Part shown: one piece after another, positions 47,723 through 57,700 of the stretch
Layout of the letters: the number at the start of each line of letters is the position of its first letter
Numbering within the stretch: the stretch's first letter is position 1
Assembly (NCBI RefSeq): GCF_036865545.1
Contig: NZ_CP142208.1
Span: 3,224,001 to 3,288,000 of the forward strand
Direction of reading: 5' to 3'
Length of the DNA stretch: 64,000 nucleotides
Source of the DNA: Erwinia sp. E_sp_B01_1
Lineage (GTDB): Bacteria > Pseudomonadota > Gammaproteobacteria > Enterobacterales > Enterobacteriaceae
Position numbers and translations under genes: made by a program
The notes under the pieces: generated by a model
What the model was told of the DNA's origin: nothing
The model's input: the letters and a program-made list of their open reading frames with translations, nothing else
Database searches by the model: none

Positions 47723-47857
47723 ATGATTTATTTCGTACTCCTTGCCGTTTGCCTGGGGCTGATTATCTTTTCAGGCTTTAAGCATTACAAGCACACCAAC
47801 ACCAAACAGCTCAATCGTCCACGTCACCGTTCATCATCTCGACGGGTTATGGAATAA
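47723..47857 (+). CDS. Possible 44-aa membrane protein
   Basis: ATG at 47723 follows GGGAG at about 7 nt and opens a 44-codon frame: a single hydrophobic helix MIYFVLLAVCLGLIIFSGF, then a strongly basic tail (NRPRHRSSSRR). The arrangement is typical of small bitopic inner-membrane proteins. It lies between the divergently read apbE and the convergent ompC. The family is not recognised. Confidence 0.5.
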   Translation: MIYFVLLAVCLGLIIFSGFKHYKHTNTKQLNRPRHRSSSRRVME

Positions 47858-47924
47858 GAAGAGGGATTACATGGGGAGGGAGAGGTAAACAAGGGAGCAC
47901 AGATGGCCTGCGCTCCCGGACAAC

Positions 47925-49040
47925 TTAGAACTGGTAAACCAGACCCAGTGCCACGACATCATCGGTATTGATACCGGTTGCGTCGGTGAACTCATTGTCA
48001 TCCAGCATGTTGATCTGGTAATCAACATAGGTAGACATGTTTTTGTTGAAGTAGTAGGTCGCGCCCACATCGATATATTTTTTCAGGTTCTGAGTGCCGT
48101 AACCTTCGATATCGCTGCCGCGCGATGTGACGAAGGCCAGAGACGGACGCAGGCCGAAGTCGAACTGATACTGGGCAACCAGTTCCCAGTTATCCGCAGT
48201 ATTGGCATAACCGTATGCCGCAGAGTCGCTTGAACCAAAGCGGGTTGCGTTCTGAGAGCGGGTATACATTGCGGCCAGATAGATGTTGTTCGCATCATAC
48301 TTCAGACCGCCGGTGTAGGCAGTTGCTTTATCGCCACGACCCAAAATATCCGCAGTGCCTGCCGAGCCACCGTTCTGCTCATTGGTACGGTCAGAACTGA
48401 ACATGGCTGCACCCAGACCAAAGCCTTCGCCCAGATCGTAAGTTGTGGAAATACCCCAGCCATCACCGTTACCTGCCAGAACATCACGTCCGCCCGCTTC
48501 CGTTGCGCTGTCATTTTTGCCCTGATACTGAACGGCGAAGTTCAGGCCATCCACCAGACCAAAGAAGTTGGAGTTACGGTAGGTAGCCAGGCCGTTGGAA
48601 CGCTGGAACATAAAGTTGTCCGCGCCATAGGTATCACCACCGAACTCTGGCAGAACGTCAGTCCATGCGCCGATGTCGTAAGCCACACCGTAGTTACGAC
48701 CGTAGTCGAAAGAACCGGCATCGCCAAACTTCACACCTGCAAAGCCCACACGGGTAAAACTGTCTGCGGTGCCCTGCGCTTCTGAGTTGTTCAGTGCAGC
48801 CTGGTATTCCCACTGGCCGTAGCCGGTGAGCTGGTCACTGATCTGGGTTTCACCTTTAAAACCAAAGCGAACGTACGACTGATCGCCGTCAGAACCGTCG
48901 TTATCGGAAAAATAGTGCAGGCCATCCACTTTACCAAAGAGATCGAGTTTATTACCGTCTTTGTTGTAGATTTCAGCTGCACCCGCTGAACCGGCGATCA
49001 GCATCGCTGGGACCATCAGGGAGAGAACTCGAAGTTTCAT
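47925..49040 (-). CDS. ompC: Outer-membrane porin OmpC
   Basis: Trimeric general porin of the OmpC/OmpF/PhoE family. The 371-residue precursor has a 21-residue signal peptide ([20 protein letters not shown], cleaved before AEIYN) and a 16-strand barrel: [20 protein letters not shown] at the mature N terminus, the constriction-loop segment [11 protein letters not shown], and a C-terminal strand ending in phenylalanine ([10 protein letters not shown]). GAGGG precedes the ATG. Upstream is the divergent micF gene, which identifies it as ompC rather than ompF. Expression is expected to depend on OmpR. Confidence 0.94.
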   Translation of the reverse strand: MKLRVLSLMVPAMLIAGSAGAAEIYNKDGNKLDLFGKVDGLHYFSDNDGSDGDQSYVRFGFKGETQISDQLTGYGQWEYQAALNNSEAQGTADSFTRVGFAGVKFGDAGSFDYGRNYGVAYDIGAWTDVLPEFGGDTYGADNFMFQRSNGLATYRNSNFFGLVDGLNFAVQYQGKNDSATEAGGRDVLAGNGDGWGISTTYDLGEGFGLGAAMFSSDRTNEQNGGSAGTADILGRGDKATAYTGGLKYDANNIYLAAMYTRSQNATRFGSSDSAAYGYANTADNWELVAQYQFDFGLRPSLAFVTSRGSDIEGYGTQNLKKYIDVGATYYFNKNMSTYVDYQINMLDDNEFTDATGINTDDVVALGLVYQF

Positions 49041-49182
49041 TTTTATTACCCTCTAGTTATATGCCTTATTTTGCCACTGCGTGCTGAACGTCGAATATTC
49101 AGCCGGCAAACTCATGTTAGTTCGGCGTGAGTAATAATCTATAAAGAAAATGATACTGAATTTCCGAATGTGTTGCAGGAGG

Positions 49183-49211
49183 TAAAATGTTTATTGCTAA
49201 ATGTAAACATT
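49183..49211 (-). promoter_or_regulatory. Putative OmpR-binding site upstream of ompC
   Basis: On the minus strand two related blocks, GTTTACATTTAGC and AAACATTTTACC, lie side by side about 150 bp upstream of the ompC start. They resemble the OmpR consensus TTTACATTTTGAAACAT. OmpR would act on ompC and the divergent micF. Confidence 0.45.
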
Positions 49212-49363
49212 GGGGAACTTTCAATCAGCACGCATTGATAAAAAATATGGCACAAACAGGCAATATATTTCTGTAAATGATGTTTTTCATGGGTTTAGGG
49301 AGGGATTCAGGGCTGAGCACTGAATGATAAAAAAAATCGGTCATCAGGTTATACAATAGCCCC

Positions 49364-49457
49364 GCTATCATCATTTTATTGAAAAATTACCTTCATTCAC
49401 CCCGAATGAGATGTTTTACCCTATTTCCCGCCGGGCCTTGTGTCCGGCATTTTTTTA
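49364..49457 (+). ncRNA. micF: MicF antisense RNA
   Basis: Hfq-dependent RNA that pairs with the ompF mRNA leader and represses it. The 5' end GCTATCATCATT is the conserved pairing seed of E. coli micF. The body is AT-rich, and the 3' end has a GCCGG-N9-CCGGC stem followed by AT7, an intrinsic terminator. TACAAT just upstream (49353-49358) is a plausible -10 box. Divergent from ompC, exactly as in E. coli. Confidence 0.88.
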
Positions 49458-49560
49458 TTCTTTTTTCAGCATAGCGTCAAGCTGAGTAAAGATTATTTCG
49501 CCAGGATATTAACTCCGCTTCCGCCCCACCTTTCCAGCACTAAAATAAGCACAAATAAAC

Positions 49561-49630
49561 AAAAAAACGCCACTGATATTAATGTTAATATTTCTCCAAA
49601 AGTATCTCTTATGGATTATTCAGTGGCGTT
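49561..49630 (-). terminator. Terminator of the adhesin secretion operon
   Basis: On the minus strand AACGCCACTGA and TCAGTGGCGTT pair perfectly over 11 bp around a loop of about 43 nt and are followed by a T7 run. The loop itself holds an inner AT-rich hairpin (AATATTAACATTAATATT). It begins within 6 bp of the adaptor gene stop. Confidence 0.75.
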
Positions 49631-49635
49631 ATTAT

Positions 49636-50805
49636 TTAGCGTTCCCGCAGGGATTCTTTAACTTTATTCAGCGGTTTAATCAGATAATCCATCACCGATT
49701 TCTGTCCCGTTTTAATTTCAACATTGGCCACCATACCGGGGACAATCGGGAATTTTCGCCCGGCTTTGTTAGTCAGTTCCGCTTTCTGCGTGCGGACATA
49801 AACGCGGTAATAGTACTGATCGCGTTTCACCTCATCCTGAAGGGTATCCGGCGAGACCGTTTCAACTTCACCACTCAGATTGCCGTAGATCGACGAGTCA
49901 TAAGCGGTGACCTTAACCGTGGCGGGCAGTCCGGGGCGGATATAGGCGATATCACGGGGGTTGATCCGGGTCTCAATCAGTAACTGATCTTCCAGCGGCA
50001 CAATCTCCATCAGTTTACCGCCCGGTTGTAATACCCCTCCCACAGTGGTGACCTGGATATCTTTGACGATACCGCGCACCGGCGAATGCAGCGTTGCCCG
50101 GGTAAGCTGATCTTCTTTACCGGTCACCACCTGCAGTTGCGCATCCAGATCGGCGTTGTTCTTCACCTGCTCCTCTCGTGCCCGTACTGCATAATCATTT
50201 TTCGCTTCATCAATTTTGCCCTGCAGGTCACTGACCTGGCGGCGCAGGCGGATCACTTCGACCTCCCCTGCAGCCCCCTTCGCCACCAGAGGCTGGGTCA
50301 TCCGCAGCTCATCCTGAACCAGTTTTTTTGATTGCTCCAGGTTACTGACCGTCTCGGAAAGATTGCGGCGGCGGGACTGATAGAGCTGCGTTTCCCGCGC
50401 AACAAGTTCAGGCTCCTGCCGGGTTGCCGCGCTGAACACCAGCGGGCTGCCGCTCAATTCTGCCTGCAAACGCTCTGCCGAGGCACGCAGCGTGCGCGCT
50501 TTAGACGCCGCTTCACCAAAGTTCGACTGGAACCGGGTAGGATCCAGCATCGCCAGCACCTGCCCCTTCTCCACAATATCGCCTTCATGCACGTTCAGCT
50601 GCTTGACGATACCGCCATCCAGCGTCTCAATAACCTGCGCACGGCTGTAAGGCGTGACCTTGCCTGTGCCCACAGTGACCTCGTCCAGAATGGCGAAGTG
50701 CGCCCAGATAAAGAAAATCACCAGCGCGGCGGTACAAATCCAGATCACCGCCGAAGTTTTACGTTCATCGCGTTTAAGGCTGCGGTCGATTATTAACAGG
50801 CTCAT
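49636..50805 (-). CDS. HlyD family type I secretion periplasmic adaptor (BapD/LapC-type)
   Basis: Membrane-fusion protein that joins the inner-membrane ABC transporter to the TolC-like channel. The 389-residue protein has one N-terminal membrane helix (about residues 19-40: AVIWICTAALVIFFIWAHFA), a lipoyl half-motif GGIVKQLNVHEGDIVEKGQV, a long coiled-coil hairpin (about 90-240) and the second lipoyl half with ATLHSPVRGIVKDIQVTTVG, then the HlyD signature IVPGMVANVEIKTGQKSVMDYLIKPL. Its start overlaps the ABC gene by 4 bp. Last gene of the operon, followed by a terminator. Corresponds to Salmonella BapD. Confidence 0.93.
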   Translation of the reverse strand: MSLLIIDRSLKRDERKTSAVIWICTAALVIFFIWAHFAILDEVTVGTGKVTPYSRAQVIETLDGGIVKQLNVHEGDIVEKGQVLAMLDPTRFQSNFGEAASKARTLRASAERLQAELSGSPLVFSAATRQEPELVARETQLYQSRRRNLSETVSNLEQSKKLVQDELRMTQPLVAKGAAGEVEVIRLRRQVSDLQGKIDEAKNDYAVRAREEQVKNNADLDAQLQVVTGKEDQLTRATLHSPVRGIVKDIQVTTVGGVLQPGGKLMEIVPLEDQLLIETRINPRDIAYIRPGLPATVKVTAYDSSIYGNLSGEVETVSPDTLQDEVKRDQYYYRVYVRTQKAELTNKAGRKFPIVPGMVANVEIKTGQKSVMDYLIKPLNKVKESLRER

Positions 50806-52949
50806 GCTGCATCCCCCCGCGCGCTTTTGGCCGTTTGCGCCGAGGCGCTGCGGATAATGTCATCCCTGGCGCCATCGGCGATGATCCGGCCATTGTCCAT
50901 TACCACAATCCTGTCCACCAGCTTCAGCAACGCCGGGCGGTGGGTGACCAGCACCAGCGTGCGCCCGGAAAGCCAGCCCTGCATCTGCCGGATGACGTGC
51001 TCTTCAAGCTGTTCATCCATTGAGGCCGTAGGCTCATCCATCAATACCACCTGCGGCTGCCGCAGGATCATGCGGCTGAGCATCACCATCTGCCGCTGGC
51101 CGCCTGAAAGCCCACGCCCGCCTTCGTTAATAATGCGATCCAGACTGGCCGCATCCTGCTGTACCAGACTGAGCGCGCCGCTGATGCGCAGCGCCTGCAA
51201 CATCTCCTGCTCGCTGGCATGGGGATTCCCAAGCATCAGATTCTGCCGCAATGTGCCGAAGAACAGACGGGAATCCTGAGAGAGCCAGCCCAGCTGGCGG
51301 CGTAAGTCGACCGGGTCAATGCGACGGATATCCACCCCATCGACGATAACCTTGCCCTGCGTCGCTACCGCCTGCCCGGCCAGCAGCCTGAGCAGCGTTG
51401 ATTTCCCGGCGCCAACTTTGCCAAGAATCGCAATCCGTTCGCCCGGTTTGATTTGCAGTTGCCCGACGGTAATCACGTTTTTGACGCTCTCCTCATCATA
51501 GCTGTACTGCACGCCTTTAAGGTCGTAATGGCCGGTCAGGGTCGGACAGTGCGCCATCTCCCCTTCTTCCACCTGATCCAGCGGCTTTTTCAACAGCTCA
51601 TCCAGCCCGGTCATGGCGCTTTTTGCATGCTGCCAGCGGGAGAACACCATAGTGAGCTGCATCAGTGGGGCAATGGTCCGGGAGGAGAGCATACTGCTCG
51701 CCACCAGGGTACCGGTGGTGATATCGCCGCTCAGCACCAGATAGACGCCGAATACCAGCATACTGGCATAGGTCAGTTGCTGGACGGTGGAGGCCCAGCC
51801 TGTCAGGCGCGCGCCCCACAAACGTTGCTGCATCCCTACCGCTGCACTGACCTCATGGGTCTGTTCCCACTGACGCTGAAAATAGGGCTCCGCCTGCAGG
51901 GATTTGATGTCTTCAATGCCCTCGATGGTTTCCACCAGCACCGCATTGCGCAGGGCTCCTTCGCGCAGCCCCTCTTTCGCCAGCTTTGCCATCGGAATTT
52001 GCACCAGCAGGCCCGGGATCACAATCAGCGGGATAGCCAGCAGAGGAATGATCACCAGCGGGCCTCCGATAAAGGCCATGATAAACAGAAAGAGGATCAC
52101 AAAAGGCATATCCGCTGCGGCACCCACCGTGGTGGAGGTCAGCAGTTCACGCACCTGATCGATTTCACGTAATTGCGAGATAAAGGAGCCGGTGGATTTT
52201 GGCCGGGCTTCATTACGGATATTCATGGCGCGGGCAAACAGCATGGAGGAGACTTTCAGATCGATACGCTTGCCCATCAGATCGGAGACCTGGGTGCGCA
52301 TCAGTCTGATCAGGTATTCAAAAGCTGCCGCCACCAGCACGCCGGTGAACAACACCCAGAGCGTGGCTTCAGACTGCGCGGGGATCACCCTGTCGTAAAT
52401 TTGCATCGAAAACAGAATACCGGCCAGCGCCAGCACGTTACCCACCACCGAGGCCAGAGAGATCTCCATGATCTTGCGCCCCATGCCCCGGAAGTTCTCC
52501 CAGAACCAGTGCTTCTTGTAGGGCTTAACGAATTCATCAATGCGCGCATCACGACCCCGCGCCGCCACGCCAATGATACCCACCTGCTGCTCACTCTGCG
52601 CCAGCAGCGAGGCCAGCTCGCTTTCCCGCACCACATCGCCGCCGTCACTCAGCCAGTATCGCGCCTTGCCCCCGGCATCAATGTTCTCAACCACCACTAC
52701 GTTGCCGTTTTCCATGATCAGAATCACCGGCGTCACTTCCTGTCGCCAGCGAATTTTATCCTTTGGCATCATGGTCATATGTAGGCCCAGCAGGCCTGCC
52801 AGCCTTTCCAGCTGCTGAGCCGGCGTCAGATGTTCGAACCAGCGCATCTGCTGACGTAACGTGGAGCCATCCGCGGGTTTGCCAAAGCGGGCGGCCACGC
52901 GCAGCATGGCATCAATCCAGTTTTCGGTACTTGGGGTCTGTTTCATCAT
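50802..52949 (-). CDS. Type I secretion ABC transporter permease/ATPase (BapC/LapB-type)
   Basis: A 715-residue type I secretion transporter with an N-terminal C39-like domain that lacks an evident catalytic cysteine (about residues 1-135), a six-helix membrane domain and an ATPase with Walker A GKVGAGKST, signature LSGGQRQMV and Walker B VVLMDEPTASMD. This layout is typical of LapB, which exports giant adhesins. ATG at 52949 (MMKQTPSTENW) follows AAGGCAGTAAG; the frame continues upstream to 53096 but overlaps the preceding gene. It stands 37 bp after the TolC-like gene and overlaps the adaptor gene. Confidence 0.93.
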   Translation of the reverse strand: MMKQTPSTENWIDAMLRVAARFGKPADGSTLRQQMRWFEHLTPAQQLERLAGLLGLHMTMMPKDKIRWRQEVTPVILIMENGNVVVVENIDAGGKARYWLSDGGDVVRESELASLLAQSEQQVGIIGVAARGRDARIDEFVKPYKKHWFWENFRGMGRKIMEISLASVVGNVLALAGILFSMQIYDRVIPAQSEATLWVLFTGVLVAAAFEYLIRLMRTQVSDLMGKRIDLKVSSMLFARAMNIRNEARPKSTGSFISQLREIDQVRELLTSTTVGAAADMPFVILFLFIMAFIGGPLVIIPLLAIPLIVIPGLLVQIPMAKLAKEGLREGALRNAVLVETIEGIEDIKSLQAEPYFQRQWEQTHEVSAAVGMQQRLWGARLTGWASTVQQLTYASMLVFGVYLVLSGDITTGTLVASSMLSSRTIAPLMQLTMVFSRWQHAKSAMTGLDELLKKPLDQVEEGEMAHCPTLTGHYDLKGVQYSYDEESVKNVITVGQLQIKPGERIAILGKVGAGKSTLLRLLAGQAVATQGKVIVDGVDIRRIDPVDLRRQLGWLSQDSRLFFGTLRQNLMLGNPHASEQEMLQALRISGALSLVQQDAASLDRIINEGGRGLSGGQRQMVMLSRMILRQPQVVLMDEPTASMDEQLEEHVIRQMQGWLSGRTLVLVTHRPALLKLVDRIVVMDNGRIIADGARDDIIRSASAQTAKSARGDAA

Positions 52950-52986
52950 TCTTACTGCCTTAAATAGGTTGCTTGTGCTTGCGGCG

Positions 52987-54360
52987 TCAGAGTGACGGCA
53001 GGGTTTGTCCACTGTTGGCTTCGCGATCAATCCCCATAATGTCCAGCAGATTGTCCACCGCTGCGGCGTAGCGAACCGTGGCATCCCAGCCGTCATAGAG
53101 CGCCATCAGACGACTGCTGTCGGCCTGAAAAACATCCTGTTCCACACTTAACAGATCGTTGAGGCTGCGCTTGTTCAGCTTGTACTCATCGGCATAGACC
53201 GACCGGGTATGATCGGCGCTGCCTAATTGCGCTTCGCCCGCCGTCTGTCGCTGCTGAGCCCCAATCATGTCGGCATAGGCGGTGGAGGCGTGCTGATTGA
53301 TATCGAGTTTCGACTGCTGGATAGCCGCTTCAGCCGCTTCACGATCGCCCTCTGCCGCCCGGGTTTTGGCGTTGACCAGCCCGCCCTGATACAGCGGCGC
53401 TTCAACCTGCAATTGCAGTTCATCATCCCAGTAGGATCGGCTGTCGTTTTCATAGCGGGTGCGGCCCGCCTGAACCTTGATAGTGGGCCAGTGGTTGGAC
53501 TGAGACTGACGAACCCGCTCCAGCGCCGCTTCCTGTTTGGCCTGCGCGCTGCGCACGGAGGAGCTGTTTTCGTAGGCAATTTTGTCGAGGGTAATTTGCT
53601 GATTCAGCAGGGACTGAGGCAGTTCAGGCAGATCGCCGGAGACCACGCCGGTCAGTACGGTGAGCTGTGCCTGCGCCGATCGCTCCTGCGCCCGGTACTG
53701 CTCCAGCGTGGCATGCATCCCGGCGATCCGCGTTTCAGCCTGCAACACATCAGACTGCGAGCTCAATCCGGCATCGGCGCGCAGCTTCGCAATATCCCTG
53801 ACCCGTTGCAGCGAAGCGACATTGTTACGCGAGGCTTCCACCAGGGCGCGATAGCGCTTTACTTCCAGATAGGCCTGAAGGGTGTCCTGCGCCACGGTGG
53901 TCATGGTGTCATAGAGGGCGTACCGGTAGGCTTCCGAGAGTTTGTGCTGCTCGTCGATAGCCCCGCCGGTGCGGCCAAAGTCATACAGCAGCTGGCTGAG
54001 CGTTATGCCGCCGGAACCGTTGTTGTTCAGGCTGCCCGCAGAATCTGTCTGATGGGAACGTCCACCAGAGGCCTGCAGGGAGATTTGCGGAAACCATGCG
54101 CTTTTAGCCGCATCCAGATCGGCTTCACCGACGCGGATCTGCGCGGCGGCTTCGGAAATTTTGGGGTTACGGGCAAAGGCCCGGAGAATCGCATCCCGCA
54201 GGGTTAACGTTGAGATTTGCTCCTCTGTTGGAGCGGCCCGCCAGTTAAATTCAGCCTTGGGCTCTTTTGCAGCGAACGCGGCATGGCAAAACGACGCGCA
54301 GAGCGAACTGATACAAAGTGTCAGCCACACTTTTCTGATTTTACTGCCTGAATACACCAT
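52987..54360 (-). CDS. TolC family outer-membrane channel (BapB/LapE-type)
   Basis: A 457-residue outer-membrane efflux protein dedicated to the adjacent type I system. The signal peptide reads MVYSGSKIRKVWLTLCISSL and is probably cleaved near HAAFA. Two OEP repeats follow: TLRDAILRAFARNPKISEAA, LSQLLYDFGRTGGAIDEQ and, in the second, LQVEAPLYQGGLVNAKTRAA and TAYADMIGA. ATG at 54360 with AAGGGA upstream is favoured; an in-frame GTG lies six codons earlier. First gene of the three-gene secretion set, about 400 bp downstream of the adhesin gene. Confidence 0.92.
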   Translation of the reverse strand: MVYSGSKIRKVWLTLCISSLCASFCHAAFAAKEPKAEFNWRAAPTEEQISTLTLRDAILRAFARNPKISEAAAQIRVGEADLDAAKSAWFPQISLQASGGRSHQTDSAGSLNNNGSGGITLSQLLYDFGRTGGAIDEQHKLSEAYRYALYDTMTTVAQDTLQAYLEVKRYRALVEASRNNVASLQRVRDIAKLRADAGLSSQSDVLQAETRIAGMHATLEQYRAQERSAQAQLTVLTGVVSGDLPELPQSLLNQQITLDKIAYENSSSVRSAQAKQEAALERVRQSQSNHWPTIKVQAGRTRYENDSRSYWDDELQLQVEAPLYQGGLVNAKTRAAEGDREAAEAAIQQSKLDINQHASTAYADMIGAQQRQTAGEAQLGSADHTRSVYADEYKLNKRSLNDLLSVEQDVFQADSSRLMALYDGWDATVRYAAAVDNLLDIMGIDREANSGQTLPSL

Positions 54361-54548
54361 CGAAATTCCCTTGTGCACCGGATAAAAAGCTAAAGAGATG
54401 CCCTGAAAGATAAAGCGGCGCTTTATTTTTCATTAGCAAATGCTGGCCAGCGCCGAAAAGGGAACTGAGCCTGACCCGGTGTCCGATGGATTACAGCGTA
54501 ATCCGCAACAAGAGAAATGGTTAACTTCGCAGCCATATCACATTGCTT

Positions 54549-54572
54549 TAAAAAGGGGTTCTCCCCCTTATA
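54549..54572 (-). terminator. Intrinsic terminator between adhesin and TolC-like gene
   Basis: On the minus strand AAGGGG-GAGAA-CCCCTT followed by TTT, about 190 nt after the adhesin stop codon. It should stop most adhesin transcripts before the secretion genes. Confidence 0.7.
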
Positions 54573-54720
54573 AAGGGAAAAAGGCGAAGTATCGCCCTCT
54601 TCTTAGAGTAATTTTAAAGGTGGTTCTTTACACAAAGCTGACGCTTTGCGAGGTCTGTCTGATTTTGGGTGATAATTTCTTTCAGCGCAATAACAGTTAA
54701 CCTCCTCTTAACCTTAGACG

Positions 54721-54751
54721 CCCTGCACGGGAATTTCCTCCCCGTGCAGGG
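54721..54751 (-). terminator. Strong GC-rich hairpin after the adhesin stop codon
   Basis: CCCTGCACGGG and CCCGTGCAGGG form a perfect 11-bp stem with a 9-nt loop, 10 bp past the adhesin stop. There is no T-run. It may stabilise the 3' end of the giant mRNA or act with a second signal, rather than terminate by itself. Confidence 0.5.
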
Positions 54752-54761
54752 AAAGTCTTTG

Positions 54762-57700
54762 TTACACCACGTGAACCTGCAGATTATGTTGCACCAGCAC
54801 ATCCCCCAGCGTGTTAGCTGCAGAGAGCGCAGAGTTGTGATAAACGTCAAACGTTTGTCCTTCAACCGTGCGCTGACCTGCCGTTGCCCAGACGCCGCCA
54901 TCGGTGTTTGCCAGGGTTACCTGGTCGCCCAGGGTTCCCTTGATGATCAGATCGTTGGCCTGACTGTCGGTGAGGTTCAGCGCTTCATTGAGATCCAGTT
55001 TCACGCTGTTGCTACCGGCTTTGCCCAGGTCGATGATCTCGATGTGCTCCACTTTCAGGCCCAGCGAGGTAAGGTCCAGGGTCATATGCTCACCGTTCAG
55101 CACCAGCGTATCGGTACCTGCTCCTCCATCAATATGGGTAAAGTTCAGCGAGTTAAGCGTAACGGTGTCATCACCGCTGCTGCCGGTGACGGAAGCCCCT
55201 TCCACCGTCTGACCATCCGCCAGGGTGATGACCACCCCACCAATGGTATAGGCGCTGTCATCAGAGGTGGCTGCCGTTGACGCTGCCGCCGTGGCCGTAG
55301 TGCTGTCGGCCGAAGCGGCAGTGGTGCTGGCGTCTGTGCTGGCGGTATCGCTGCCGGTTATAAGCGTTGAGTCCGCCGTGGCGGCATGTGCCGTCGTTGT
55401 GGTGCTTTCAGTCGCTACAGCGGCGTGCGTTGACGTGGTGGCAATAGCGTCATCTGATGCCACAGCCATCATCACGGCGGCAGTAGCAACAGGTGTGGCC
55501 ACCGGCAACAGGGAGCCCAGCAGCAGGGTGTTACTGGTGGACGCCGGATTACCCGCCGCATCCACGGCGGTGACGGTGACAATGCTGGCGAGGCTCAGTG
55601 AAGTAAGCAATCCTCCGGCAAACTTGGCGCTGTACCGCCCCAGAATATCGGTAGTGGTCTGCACCGTAGCCCCGTTCAGCGTCACGTTAAGCCGCGTGCC
55701 CGGAGCCAGATTCAGCGTGCCACCCGATACCGTCAGGCCAGTAAGCAACACACTGACCACGCTGAGGATCGGGTCAACACCAATAGCGGGCAGATTATGA
55801 GTCACTGCCTTAAAGGTATCGCTGACTACAGAGGTGTTGCCCGCGGCATCGGTAAGGGTGACCGTCAGGGTCTGACTGCCATCATTGATCGATTTCAGCG
55901 TCGCTGAAGGCACAGTCACGCTCCATGCGCCGTTGGCCCCCACCGTGGTGGTCAGGATATTCCCCGCAATATTGACCGATACCCGGCTTCCCACCGCATT
56001 AGTAGAGGTCCCGCTAATGGTCTCAGCAACATTTGCCTCGCTGAGATTCAGATAGTGGTCGCCGCCAAATAACGTACTGCTGTTCAGGGCGACGACAGGC
56101 AACGTATGGGTACCCACCAGGACGGTAGAAGTCCCTGTACCGGCATTGCCTGCCGCATTGGTCAGCGAAGCGGTAACCGTATCGTTTCCATCCGGCAAGG
56201 CAGCCAGTACCGCCGCCGGGACAGAGACACTCCAGGCGCCGTTGGCTCCCACCACCGCCGTCAGCGCCGTGGCACCAATACGAACGGTAATAGTGGACCC
56301 TACAGCGTCGGTTGAAGTACCGGCGATGGTCTGGGCGCTGAGTGAATCCGCTGCACTGAGCAGGCCATCACCAAAGACGCTGGTGATGGTCACCGTCGGT
56401 GGGGTTTGAGCGGTGACACTCAGTGAACCTGAGGTGGTGCCGGTATTGCCATAAGCATCCGTAGCCGAGACGGTAACCGTAGTCGTGCCGTTAGCCAGCG
56501 CGGCCAGATCCGCTTTAGGCACGTTCAGGCTCCAGGGGCCGCCGAGGCCAAAACCAACGGTCGTGGTATAGGTTTTGCCATTCAGCACCACGCTGACCGT
56601 GGAGCCGGCAGGCAGGTTGAATGACCCGCCGCTGATGGTTTGTGCCGTCGCCAAATCACCCACGCTGAGGACGCCATCGCCGAATACCGTATTCAGGCTC
56701 AGGGATGGCGGGATATGGAGACCCACCTTCAGGCCAGCACTGGTACTGGAGACGTTACCTACCGCATCCGTCACCGAAACGCCTACCGTGAGGTTCCCGT
56801 CCAGCAAGGTGCTGAGAATGGCCGGGGTCACCTGCGCACTGAACACTCCGCCCTGGCCTACTGTTCCGGTCACCGTGGTGTTGCCGAGATTGATGGTCAC
56901 AGCAGAACCCACGGCGACGTTTCCTCCCACCGTACCGCTGATGGTTTGCGTCACCAGCGATTCCAGCAGGTTCAGCACGCCATCACCAAACAGTGGATTC
57001 AGTGAGATGGTTGGCAGCGTCAATCCAACGACTGCCCCGGCGTTGACCGAAGTGGTGTTACCGGCAGTGTCCGTGACGCTGACGCCCACGGTAAGATCCC
57101 CGTTGGCCAGTCCCTGAAGAATGGCCGGAGAGAGCGCCAGACTGAAGCTGCCATTGGCGGCCGTAGTGGTAATAAACTGCGTGCCACCAATGGATACCAC
57201 CACGCGGGACCCTGCATCCGCCCCGGTGATGGTGCCGCCAATGTTCTGGCCCAGCAGCGCATCGGCCAGGTTCAGCAGTCCATCGCCAAACAGCGGATTG
57301 ATGGTGATTGAAGGTGCCGTGAGTTTGACGACCGCACCGGCCGTTGCAGAGGCCGTATTGCCTGCCGCATCGGTCAGGCTGGCACCAATAGTGAGATTAC
57401 CGCTGGTCAGCGTGCCCAGGATATCCGGACTGACGGTGGCAGTGAAGGCCCCGTTGGTGCCGACGGTGGCGGTAACCGTGGTATTACCGACGTTCAGGTT
57501 AATGACGGTTCCCGCCGCCACATTGTTGACCACGCCGCTGATGGTCTGATTAGTCAGCGCATCAGCAATATTCAGAATGCCGTCACCGAAGATCGAGCTG
57601 AGAGAGATGGTTGGCTGCGCTGTGAAGATGCCAACCGTGGTGGAGGTTGAGCTGGTGTTCCCTGCCGGATCCACGACTTTCACCCCCAGGGAAAGATTGC

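Larger units (their letters stand above)
49041..49635. other. ompC-micF regulatory region
   Basis: 595 bp containing the ompC promoter side with an OmpR-like site (49183-49211), the divergent micF RNA gene (49364-49457) and the terminator of the adhesin-secretion operon (49561-49630). Plus-strand frames after micF lack ribosome-binding sites and overlap the terminator. Confidence 0.7.
54361..54761. other. Intergenic region between adhesin and secretion genes
   Basis: 401 bp with several inverted repeats: a strong GC-rich hairpin right after the adhesin stop (54721-54751), an intrinsic terminator (54549-54572) and a GGATTAC-N3-GTAATCC hairpin (54489-54505). No gene is credible. The secretion operon therefore seems to have its own promoter near its start or to depend on read-through. 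Confidence 0.6.

Noticed and set aside
49440..49983. Plus-strand frames after micF
   Set aside because: They overlap the micF terminator, the operon terminator and the adaptor gene antisense, and have no family match.
53227..54207. 326-codon plus-strand frame opposite the TolC-like gene
   Set aside because: Antisense to a conserved gene whose signal peptide, repeats and operon position are all clear.
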